NCBI GenBank assembly: GCA_016780945.1
Contig: JADHKY010000028.1
Location: 1-11,874 of the forward strand
Length of the DNA stretch: 11,874 nt
Source: Aquiluna sp.
GTDB lineage: Bacteria > Actinomycetota > Actinomycetes > Actinomycetales > Microbacteriaceae
Direction: 5' to 3'
Shown: positions 1-6,155 of the stretch, one piece after another
Layout: every line of letters begins with the position of its first letter
How positions within the stretch are numbered: position 1 is the first letter of the stretch
The notes under the pieces: generated by a model
Database searches by the model: none
Told to the model about the DNA's origin: nothing
Seen by the model: the letters and a program-made list of their open reading frames with translations, nothing else
Made by a program: the position numbers and the translations under genes

Positions 1-954
1 GTCGTGCTGGACCAGCAGAACCAGGTCGTTAGAGCATCGCCAGGTGCTGTGCAGTTTGGTTTGGTTCAAAACCGCAGACTCATCCACGCAGCACTGGTAC
101 AGCTTGCAGAAGATGCCAAGAAGGCATCGGGGGCGGTCTCCCTCGACATTGAGCTCGAGACTGGATTGAGGCGCGACACTGTCTGGGTCCACGCTAGAGC
201 CGCAAAGTTTGGCGAGCGCTACGTCATGCTCTTGGTCGACGACCGAACTGATTCTCGGAAGCTCGAGGAGACCAGGCGCGACTTCGTGGCAAACGTCTCC
301 CACGAACTAAAGACCCCAATCGGTGCGATCAGCCTGCTGACCGAGGCGATCTCTGGCGCTACCGACGACCCCGAAACCATCCAGAAGTTTGCAGAGTCCT
401 TGCAGCGCGAATCACAGCGGCTTGCCAATATCGTTCAGGAGCTCATAGAGCTCTCAAGGGTTCAGGGGGCCAAGCTGTCCGAGACCAGTGGCGATCTCGA
501 TCTTGCAACCGTTATTGCCGATGCGGTTGATAGAAACATGGTGCTAGCCGAGCAGCACTCCATCAAGCTGGCATCCAGCGCTGTGGGTCCCGTGAAGATG
601 TTTGGCGACTACGAAATGCTCACCACCGCTGTGAAGAATCTGGTTGAGAACGCAATTGTCTACTCTGAGCCCGGTGGCCAGGTAGGCGTTGGCCTGAGGG
701 TCGTGGACTCGGTAGCTGAGATTGCTGTCACTGACTCCGGAATCGGAATCCCCGAGAGCGAGCAGGAGCGAATCTTTGAGCGCTTCTACCGTGTCGATCC
801 CTCTCGCTCTCGCGAGACCGGCGGTACCGGGCTAGGACTTTCTATCGTGAAGCACGCCGCCTACAACCACCGCGGCGAGGTAAAGCTATTTTCAAAGGTT
901 GGCACCGGCTCAACCTTCACCCTCCGACTTCCAATTGATCAGCAGGAGAGCTAA
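1..954 (+). CDS. senX3: Sensor histidine kinase, SenX3-like (5' end outside window)
   Basis: Membrane-associated sensor kinase that autophosphorylates a histidine and passes the phosphate to the adjacent regulator; in actinobacteria SenX3-RegX3 responds to phosphate limitation. The reading frame is open to the window edge, so the N-terminus (the transmembrane part in the family) is missing. About 317 codons remain, against roughly 400 in full SenX3 proteins. Numbering from the GTG at base 4: a PAS-like remnant covers about residues 1-85. The HisKA H-box reads FVANVSHELKTP with phospho-acceptor H100. The ATPase domain has an N-box (NLVEN, 212-216), a DSGIGIP G1 box, an F-box (IFERFYRVD) and a GGTGLGLSIVKH G2 box. 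The stop TAA overlaps the regX3 ATG by one base, which suggests translational coupling. The kinase class is certain; the SenX3 name rests on the pairing with a RegX3-like regulator and on gene order. Confidence 0.93.
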   Translation, partial: VVLDQQNQVVRASPGAVQFGLVQNRRLIHAALVQLAEDAKKASGAVSLDIELETGLRRDTVWVHARAAKFGERYVMLLVDDRTDSRKLEETRRDFVANVSHELKTPIGAISLLTEAISGATDDPETIQKFAESLQRESQRLANIVQELIELSRVQGAKLSETSGDLDLATVIADAVDRNMVLAEQHSIKLASSAVGPVKMFGDYEMLTTAVKNLVENAIVYSEPGGQVGVGLRVVDSVAEIAVTDSGIGIPESEQERIFERFYRVDPSRSRETGGTGLGLSIVKHAAYNHRGEVKLFSKVGTGSTFTLRLPIDQQES

Positions 955-1634
955 TGACCAGAGTCCTAGTCGTTGAGGATGAGAAGAACCTCCGCGAACC
1001 CCTTGTCTATCTGCTGCAAAAAGAGGGCTATGACGTCATCGAGGCTGAGGATGGCAACAGCGCAGTTGAGAACTTCAACACCCTTGGTGCTGACCTAATT
1101 CTTTTGGACCTGATGTTGCCTGGACTTTCGGGTAATGAGGTCTGCAGGATCATCAGGGCCGAGAGCCAGGTGCCAATCATCATGCTTACCGCCAAGGACA
1201 CCGAGATTGACAAGGTGGTTGGTCTAGAGATTGGTGCAGATGACTACGTGACCAAGCCCTACTCGACACGGGAGCTGCTTGCCCGCATGAAGGCTGTTCT
1301 AAGGCGCGGTGCAGAGCCGACACAGGGCGAGGGTGGGGTGCTTCGTGCAGGACCGGTGGTGATGGATCTTGATCGCCACACCGTGAGCGTCCACGGCGAG
1401 AAGATCCAGATGCCCCTGAAGGAGTTTGAGCTACTCGAGTTATTGATGGAAAACGTAAATCGCGTGCTCACCAGGGGCCAGATTATTGACCGGGTCTGGG
1501 GCTCCAACTACTTCGGAGACACCAAGACGCTAGATGTGCACGTCAAAAGGGTGAGGTCAAAGATTGAGGACGACCCCTCGAGGCCTAAGCACCTAATGAC
1601 CGTCAGAGGACTCGGTTACAAGTTCGAGGTTTAG
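954..1634 (+). CDS. regX3: Response regulator, OmpR/PhoB family (RegX3-like)
   Basis: Cytoplasmic DNA-binding regulator phosphorylated by the upstream kinase; in this family it controls phosphate-scavenging genes. It has 226 residues, the usual length. The receiver domain (about 1-115) has the acidic pair E8/D9, phospho-acceptor D52 in LILLDLMLPG, T79 and the conserved K101 in YVTKPYS. The C-terminal winged helix (about 130-226) has the hallmark runs RVWGSNYFGDTKTLDVHVKR and TVRGLGYKF. The ATG overlaps the senX3 stop, and AGGAG at 944-948 lies 5 bases upstream, which fixes the start. The TAG stop is embedded in the stop of the convergent lipoprotein gene (4-base overlap), so no separate terminator lies between them. 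Confidence 0.94.
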   Translation: MTRVLVVEDEKNLREPLVYLLQKEGYDVIEAEDGNSAVENFNTLGADLILLDLMLPGLSGNEVCRIIRAESQVPIIMLTAKDTEIDKVVGLEIGADDYVTKPYSTRELLARMKAVLRRGAEPTQGEGGVLRAGPVVMDLDRHTVSVHGEKIQMPLKEFELLELLMENVNRVLTRGQIIDRVWGSNYFGDTKTLDVHVKRVRSKIEDDPSRPKHLMTVRGLGYKFEV

Positions 1635-2095
1635 TCGATAAACCCGCGGTACTCCTCTAGAGCACCATCCAAAATTGGCACCAGCATCCTGGTTGGGTCA
1701 CCAGTAACTCTCATGTAGACAGGGTGCATTGAGCCTGGAGTCTCTGTCAGGTAGAGGTACTTACCCTCGGTGCCGTTGTAGCCAAGGTCAAACTTCGCAC
1801 CAGCCTCGATTGTCATCTCGGTCATGACTACCGTGCCGTTTGAGTCCATGGTCTCTAGCGTTGCAGACACTGCTCCCTGGCCGGGGTTGATGAACGAGCC
1901 AATTAGAACTGCATTGCCATCCTCATCGACCACGAACATTACGTTTCTTGCCTTCAGGGCCTCGGTGTCCACCTGGACGCCATCGCTAGGTGCGTAGGGG
2001 TCTAGGGACGCAACCTCGCGGGAGAGCGAGCAGCCAGCCAGGGCAAAGACAGTAGCGATTGCAGCTATGAGGGCGATAAATTTCTTGGCTTTCAA
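1631..2095 (-). CDS. Small secreted lipoprotein, LpqE-like by position
   Basis: Predicted 154-residue lipoprotein of the outer face of the membrane; function unknown. The chosen TTG start gives MKAKKF, a hydrophobic stretch of about 13 residues and a lipobox LAGC with lipidated C22. The mature part begins SLSREVASLDPYAPSDGV and continues as a beta-rich domain (for example VLIGSFINPG, GAVSATLETM) without further cysteines. TTG at 2093-2095 is preferred over an in-frame GTG at 2108-2110. The GTG has no ribosome site and would put the strong GGAGGA inside the gene and five extra residues before the signal peptide. In Mycobacterium tuberculosis the lipoprotein gene lpqE lies divergent to carD-ispD-ispF-cysS-rlmB, exactly the arrangement here, so this is probably the LpqE counterpart. 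That inference rests on synteny and type, not on an alignment. The downstream end overlaps regX3. Confidence 0.82.
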   Translation of the reverse strand: MKAKKFIALIAAIATVFALAGCSLSREVASLDPYAPSDGVQVDTEALKARNVMFVVDEDGNAVLIGSFINPGQGAVSATLETMDSNGTVVMTEMTIEAGAKFDLGYNGTEGKYLYLTETPGSMHPVYMRVTGDPTRMLVPILDGALEEYRGFID

Positions 2096-2098
2096 TGG

Positions 2099-2104
2099 TC
2101 CTCC
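2099..2104 (-). promoter_or_regulatory. Ribosome binding site deciding the TTG start of the lipoprotein gene
   Basis: GGAGGA on the minus strand lies 3 bases before TTG (2095-2093). The spacing is short but the site is strong. The upstream GTG at 2110-2108 has no comparable site. This supports the shorter protein with a clean lipoprotein signal. Confidence 0.6.
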
Positions 2105-2117
2105 AGGCACCTAAACA

Positions 2118-2146
2118 AGCCCAGTTTACCCTAGGGAAACTGGGCT
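2118..2146. repeat. 29-bp inverted repeat in the lipoprotein/carD divergent promoter region
   Basis: Perfect 10-base arms AGCCCAGTTT (2118-2127) and AAACTGGGCT (2137-2146) flank a 9-base spacer ACCCTAGGG that contains a further 8-base palindrome, CCCTAGGG. It sits between the start codons of two divergent genes. The right arm ends 5 bases before the extended -10 element assigned to carD, and the left arm contains TAAACT on the minus strand, a possible -10 for the lipoprotein gene. There is no following T-run on either strand, so an operator is more likely than a terminator. The protein that would bind it is unknown. Confidence 0.7.
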
Positions 2147-2151
2147 AACTG

Positions 2152-2160
2152 TGGTAAAAT
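2152..2160 (+). promoter_or_regulatory. Extended -10 element of the carD operon
   Basis: TGGTAAAAT fits the extended -10 pattern TGn-TAnaaT and lies 27 bases before the carD ATG, giving an expected leader of about 20 bases. No good -35 is present at the usual distance (2132-2137 reads TAGGGA), which an extended -10 promoter can tolerate. Inferred from sequence only. Confidence 0.5.
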
Positions 2161-2187
2161 CGGAGTTTTGAGAGCCGAAAGCTATTT

Positions 2188-2670
2188 ATGAAGTTTGAAG
2201 TTGGCGAAACTGTCGTCTATCCCCACCACGGAGCAGCAGAAATCATCGAGGTTTCTGAGAAGAAGATTCGTGGTGAGAAGCAGAAATACCTGAAGCTCAG
2301 GGTCGCTCAGGGCGATCTGATCATTCAGGTTCCAGCTGCCAACGTTGAGATGGTGGGGGTTCGCGACGTCATCGACCGTAAAGGCGTCAAGCAGGTGTTC
2401 GACGTTCTGCGCGCAGAGTTTGTCGAGGAGCCAACCAACTGGTCACGCCGTTACAAGGCAAACCTCGAAAAGCTAGCCTCCGGCGACGTGGTTAAAGTCT
2501 CTGAGGTAGTTCGCGATCTCTGGAGGCGTGATCAGGACCGCGGTCTTTCGGCCGGCGAGAAGCGCATGCTTGCAAAGGCAAGGCAGATTTTGATCTCCGA
2601 ACTGGCGCTTGCCAGGAAGGTTGACGAGGAGAAGGCCTCAGCCGAGCTTGACAAGGTATTGGCTAGCTAG
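2188..2670 (+). CDS. carD: CarD-family RNA polymerase-binding transcription regulator
   Basis: CarD binds the RNA polymerase beta subunit and the upstream edge of the transcription bubble and stabilises open complexes, notably at rRNA promoters. The 160 residues match the actinobacterial family length. The N-terminal polymerase-interaction domain (about 1-55) starts MKFEVGETVVYPHHGAA and contains VAQGDL. The C-terminal helical DNA-binding domain contains EPTNWSRRYKANLEKL, with the minor-groove-wedging W85 at the same number as in M. tuberculosis, followed by VVRDLWRRDQDRGLSAGEKR. The residue aligning with mycobacterial R47, a polymerase contact, is Q47 here, and R25 is K25. The gene heads the operon: ispDF starts 2 bases after its stop. 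No strong ribosome site is seen before ATG (GAAAG, 2178-2182). Confidence 0.96.
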   Translation: MKFEVGETVVYPHHGAAEIIEVSEKKIRGEKQKYLKLRVAQGDLIIQVPAANVEMVGVRDVIDRKGVKQVFDVLRAEFVEEPTNWSRRYKANLEKLASGDVVKVSEVVRDLWRRDQDRGLSAGEKRMLAKARQILISELALARKVDEEKASAELDKVLAS

Positions 2671-2672
2671 CG

Positions 2673-3791
2673 ATGTCTGTAGCGGTGGTGCTGGTCGCCG
2701 CCGGTAAGGGTAAAAGACTCGGAGCCGGCCAGCCAAAGGCGGCAATTAGCGTTGCGGGAAAGTCTCTGCTCGAGCTCTCGCTAATGCACATCTCCGAGTT
2801 CAAGCCAGACCAGCTGGTGGTCGTAGCTCCGGAGGAGCTGCTCGAAGAATTCAGCAGGCTAACGGCCAAGTTCTTTGAGGATTTCAAGGTTGTAGTTGGT
2901 GGCGAGACTCGCCAGCAGTCTGTGTCTCACGGCATGGCTGAGGTGAGCACAGATCTAGTTTTGGTTCACGATGCTGCACGTGCCTTTACCCCCAAAGAGG
3001 TTTTTGAGAGGGTTCACCAGGCGCTCGAATTTGCGGAGTGTGTCGTACCGGCGATGAACCCAGCTGACACCGTCAAGCAGGTTGCGAGCGACTGGGTGGA
3101 AAGAACTATTGACCGAAACACTCTTCGAATGGTCCAGACTCCACAGGGATTTAGGGTTGCAACCCTTCGCAAGGGTTTCGAAAACGCAACCGGCGACTTC
3201 ACGGACGAAGCTGGTCTGCTCGAGTCGCAAGGGGTGAAGACCGCCATTGTGCTTGGACACGAGCACGGTTTCAAGGTGACCACACCAAACGATCTTGAGC
3301 GGGCCAGGGCAATCTTCACAGACGTTAGAAGCGGCATCGGGGTCGATGCGCACCAGTTCGGTGAGCAGGGCAAGTTGATGCTCGGCTGCCTTGAGTGGGA
3401 GGGCTATCCGGCCCTAGCGGGTCACTCAGACGGAGACTCTGTTGCCCACGCTGTGGTCGACGCACTGCTCTCAGCTGCGGGTCTTGGGGACATTGGCTCC
3501 AACTTCGGCACCAGCCGCAATGAGTATGCGGGAGCATCTGGCGAGCTGTTCATTTCAGAGACGCTGAAACTCTTGGCGGAGGCTGGTTTTCAGCCGGCCA
3601 ACGTTGCGGTGCAGATTGTTGCGGAGGAGCCAAAGATCGGCCCACGCAGGCATGAGCTCGAGCATCACCTGAGTGAGGTGGTTGGTGCTCCGGTTTCGGT
3701 CCTTGCCACCACCACCGACGGTCTGGGATTCCTTTCGGATTCTAGGGGCGTTGCGGCCGTGGCAACGGCTCTGGTCCAAAGCCGAAGCTAG
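2673..3791 (+). CDS. ispDF: Bifunctional IspD/IspF, MEP-pathway isoprenoid enzyme
   Basis: One 372-residue polypeptide carries two non-consecutive MEP-pathway activities: 2-C-methyl-D-erythritol 4-phosphate cytidylyltransferase (IspD) and 2-C-methyl-D-erythritol 2,4-cyclodiphosphate synthase (IspF). The IspD part (about 1-217) shows the CTP-binding loop VAAGKGKRLG (8-17) with K22 of PKAA, VHDAAR (D100), RNTLRMVQTPQGF and FTDEA. The IspF part (about 220-372) has metal ligands in GVDAHQF (D225, H227) and H259 of DGDSVAHAVVDALL, plus GDIG, PKIGPRR and TTTDGLGF. The RGEG motif usual after TTT..LGF is replaced by SDSRG. Mycobacteria have two adjacent separate genes; fusions are known in other bacteria. 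ATG at 2673 follows the carD stop after 2 bases, so translation is probably coupled. The junction position is approximate. Confidence 0.95.
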   Translation: MSVAVVLVAAGKGKRLGAGQPKAAISVAGKSLLELSLMHISEFKPDQLVVVAPEELLEEFSRLTAKFFEDFKVVVGGETRQQSVSHGMAEVSTDLVLVHDAARAFTPKEVFERVHQALEFAECVVPAMNPADTVKQVASDWVERTIDRNTLRMVQTPQGFRVATLRKGFENATGDFTDEAGLLESQGVKTAIVLGHEHGFKVTTPNDLERARAIFTDVRSGIGVDAHQFGEQGKLMLGCLEWEGYPALAGHSDGDSVAHAVVDALLSAAGLGDIGSNFGTSRNEYAGASGELFISETLKLLAEAGFQPANVAVQIVAEEPKIGPRRHELEHHLSEVVGAPVSVLATTTDGLGFLSDSRGVAAVATALVQSRS

Positions 3792-3801
3792 GCTTTTGGC
3801 A

Positions 3802-5196
3802 ATGAAGCTCTATGACACCAAAGCCGCTGAGCTTAGAGACTTTGTCCCGATCGAAAAGGGCAAGGTTGGCATCTACGTTTGCGGTCCAACCGTGCAGTCC
3901 GAGCCCCACATCGGTCATCTCCGCTCGGCCCTCGTTTATGACCTAATAACCCGCTGGCTTTCTCACCTTGGCAATCAGGTGACTCTAATTAGGAACGTCA
4001 CCGACATTGACGACAAGGTTTTAGAAAAGGCGAATGAGCAGGGGCTGAATTGGTGGGAGCTTGCCCATTCGAATGAGAGTGTGTTTGCCTCTGACTACCG
4101 AGCCCTTGGGATGCTTTTGCCCTCGGGAGAGCCACGCGCTACAGGCCACATCCCGCAGATGATTTCGCTTATCGAGACGCTTATTGCAAACGGTCATGCC
4201 TACCAGGCAGAGGGCTCAGCCAACGTCTACTTCGATACCCTGAGCTGGCCAAGCTACGGGGAGCTAACCCACCAGGCACTGGAAGACATGGAGTCTGAGG
4301 GCGATAGGGGCGAGAAGAAAAATGTCCAGGACTTCGCGCTCTGGAAGGCCACCAAAGAGGGAGAACCTGAGTCTGCGAGTTGGGATTCGCCGTGGGGGAA
4401 GGGCAGGCCCGGTTGGCACATCGAGTGTTCCGCCATGTCCACACACTTTTTGGGTCAGACCTTTGACATTCATGGCGGCGGCCTAGATCTTCGCTTCCCG
4501 CACCACGAAAACGAGCTTGCGCAGTCGCTTGCGGCCGGAGACCGATTCGCGAACTACTGGATCCACAACGGGCTGGTAAATGTTGGTGGCCAGAAGATGT
4601 CAAAGTCTTTGGGCAACTCGGTTTCGTCAAAAGATCTCTTCGCACTCGCAGAGCCAGCGGTTATTCGTTACTACCTCACCACCGCCCACTACCGCTCAGT
4701 TTTGGACTATCAGCCCTCAGTTTTGGAAGAGGCGGCAAGCGCTCTAGAGAGACTTCACGGCTTTCTGCAAAGGTGTGAGCGGGAACTTGGTGAGACTCAA
4801 TTTGCTCAAGTTGATAAAAACCCTGAGCTTCCAAGTGAGTTCATAGACGAGATGAACGACGATCTGAACATTCCAGCGGCGCTCGCTGTCATGCACGATG
4901 CTGTCACCAGCGGAAATACCGAGCTCGATGAGCAGCAGCTTCGCGAGGCTGCCCAGCACCGCGATCAGGTTTCAAAGATGCTTGAAATCCTCGGACTGGC
5001 GCCAAGCCAATGGTCGCTGGGAGTCTCTGAGGAGCACGCCGCCCTCGACAAGTTGATCGCATCGCTAATTGCACGCCGCGACCAGGCAAGGGAAAACAAG
5101 GACTATGACACCGCCGACGAGATTCGAGATCAGCTAGATAAAGCCGGCATCGAGCTCTCTGATGGCCCGAGCGGCACGCATTGGAGCCTGAGCTAA
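3802..5196 (+). CDS. cysS: Cysteinyl-tRNA synthetase
   Basis: Class I aminoacyl-tRNA synthetase that charges tRNA-Cys in the cytoplasm; 464 residues, normal for the family. Visible features are C27 in YVCGPTV, the HIGH signature (36-39), the KMSKS loop (265-269), and zinc ligands C27, C209 (HIECSAM), H234 and E238 (HHENE), which match the Escherichia coli positions almost exactly. The C-terminal helical anticodon region includes ARRDQARENKDYDTADEIRD. ATG at 3802 is chosen: AGG at 3790-3792 precedes it by 9 bases, MKLYDT is a typical beginning, and a longer frame from 3673 would only read through the end of ispDF. The mycothiol ligase MshC, a paralogue, is less likely given the intact anticodon region and the position before rlmB. 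The stop TAA overlaps the rlmB ATG by one base. Confidence 0.96.
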   Translation: MKLYDTKAAELRDFVPIEKGKVGIYVCGPTVQSEPHIGHLRSALVYDLITRWLSHLGNQVTLIRNVTDIDDKVLEKANEQGLNWWELAHSNESVFASDYRALGMLLPSGEPRATGHIPQMISLIETLIANGHAYQAEGSANVYFDTLSWPSYGELTHQALEDMESEGDRGEKKNVQDFALWKATKEGEPESASWDSPWGKGRPGWHIECSAMSTHFLGQTFDIHGGGLDLRFPHHENELAQSLAAGDRFANYWIHNGLVNVGGQKMSKSLGNSVSSKDLFALAEPAVIRYYLTTAHYRSVLDYQPSVLEEAASALERLHGFLQRCERELGETQFAQVDKNPELPSEFIDEMNDDLNIPAALAVMHDAVTSGNTELDEQQLREAAQHRDQVSKMLEILGLAPSQWSLGVSEEHAALDKLIASLIARRDQARENKDYDTADEIRDQLDKAGIELSDGPSGTHWSLS

Positions 5197-6155
5197 TGGC
5201 AAAACAAGGAAGACCTGGAGCCGCTAAAGGCAAGAAGGGCCCCTTGAAGGGGACCGGTGGCCATGGCCGTAAGGCTCTTGAGGGTAGAGGCCCAACACCT
5301 AAGGCGGAAGATCGGCCCTATCACAAGGCTTATCGGGCAGCTAAGGCTGCGGAGAAGACCACCAAACCCAAAAAAGGCAAGTTCGTTGCCAGCTCTAAAG
5401 GCACCTCCAAGACTGGAGGACCCGAGGTTTTATCTGGTCGCAATGCTGTAGTTGAGGCTCTTCGGGCCAGGATTCCGGCAACCTCGCTCTTTGTAGCGCA
5501 GCGAGTGGAGATGGACGATCGGATGCGAGAGTCAATTGCGCTCGCGAATCATCGGGGCATACCGGTGAGCGAGGTCACAAGGGCTGAGATTGACCGGATG
5601 ACAGGCGGCGACTTTGTCCACCAGGGCATCGCACTCCAGGTTCCCCCATACAAATACGTGGACCCAAATGAGCTTCTAGATCGGGCTCTCTCCAAGAGCC
5701 CGCTGCCGCTGCTGGTGGCTCTGGACGGCATCACTGACCCAAGAAACCTGGGGGCAATTATCCGTTCGGTGGCGGCCTTTGGTGCCCACGGCATTGTGCT
5801 GCCGCAGCGCAGAAGCGTTGGAGTTACCGCTTCGGCTTGGAAGACCTCAGCGGGAGCTGCCGCAAGAATCCCGGTTGCGCTGGCATCAAATCTGAACCAG
5901 GTCATCAAGGAATACCAGCGCAGGGGTCTGTTTGTTGTCGGGCTTGATGCTGACGGAGATGTCATGCTCCCGGATTTCGACCTAAACGATAAGCCACTGC
6001 TGGTGATCGTTGGCTCTGAGGGCAAGGGGCTCTCGAGGTTGGTTCAGGAGAACTGCGACCAGGTTGTCAGTATCCCGATCTCAAGCGACACCGAGTCGCT
6101 GAACGCAGGGATTGCAGCCTCTGTTGCTCTCTACCAAATAGCGGCTAACCGCTAA
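5196..6155 (+). CDS. rlmB: 23S rRNA 2'-O-methyltransferase, RlmB/TrmH (SpoU) family
   Basis: SAM-dependent SPOUT methyltransferase; the RlmB group methylates the ribose of G2251 (E. coli numbering) in the 23S rRNA peptidyl-transferase region. It has 319 residues. The first roughly 76 form a Lys/Gly/Ala-rich, probably disordered basic tail (for example AAKGKKGPLKGTGGHGRK), common in actinobacterial members. A substrate-binding N-domain follows (about 77-152, from EVLSGRNAVVEAL). The SPOUT knot has motif 1 DPRNLGAIIRS (181-191), motif 2 IVGSEGKGL (E275) and motif 3 SLNAGIAASVALY (N303). ATG at 5196 overlaps the cysS stop; a start 15 bases upstream would lie inside cysS. The 3' end overlaps the convergent DUF4032 gene by 4 bases. 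Substrate assignment is by family. Confidence 0.92.
   Translation: MAKQGRPGAAKGKKGPLKGTGGHGRKALEGRGPTPKAEDRPYHKAYRAAKAAEKTTKPKKGKFVASSKGTSKTGGPEVLSGRNAVVEALRARIPATSLFVAQRVEMDDRMRESIALANHRGIPVSEVTRAEIDRMTGGDFVHQGIALQVPPYKYVDPNELLDRALSKSPLPLLVALDGITDPRNLGAIIRSVAAFGAHGIVLPQRRSVGVTASAWKTSAGAAARIPVALASNLNQVIKEYQRRGLFVVGLDADGDVMLPDFDLNDKPLLVIVGSEGKGLSRLVQENCDQVVSIPISSDTESLNAGIAASVALYQIAANR

Noticed and set aside
2955..3353. 132-codon minus-strand frame inside ispDF
   Set aside because: It lies wholly opposite the clear IspD coding sequence and has no recognisable motif; it is a shadow frame.
3673..3801. Longer cysS reading frame beginning inside ispDF
   Set aside because: It would overlap the IspF coding region by more than 100 bases; ATG 3802 gives the family's normal N-terminus.
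4181..4645. 154-codon minus-strand frame inside cysS
   Set aside because: It is opposite the CysS catalytic core, is rich in arginine, proline and serine, as antisense shadows often are, and has no family resemblance.
3802..5196. MshC (mycothiol ligase) instead of CysS
   Set aside because: The protein has a full-length anticodon-side C-terminus and sits in the conserved ispDF-cysS-rlmB order, which favours CysS.
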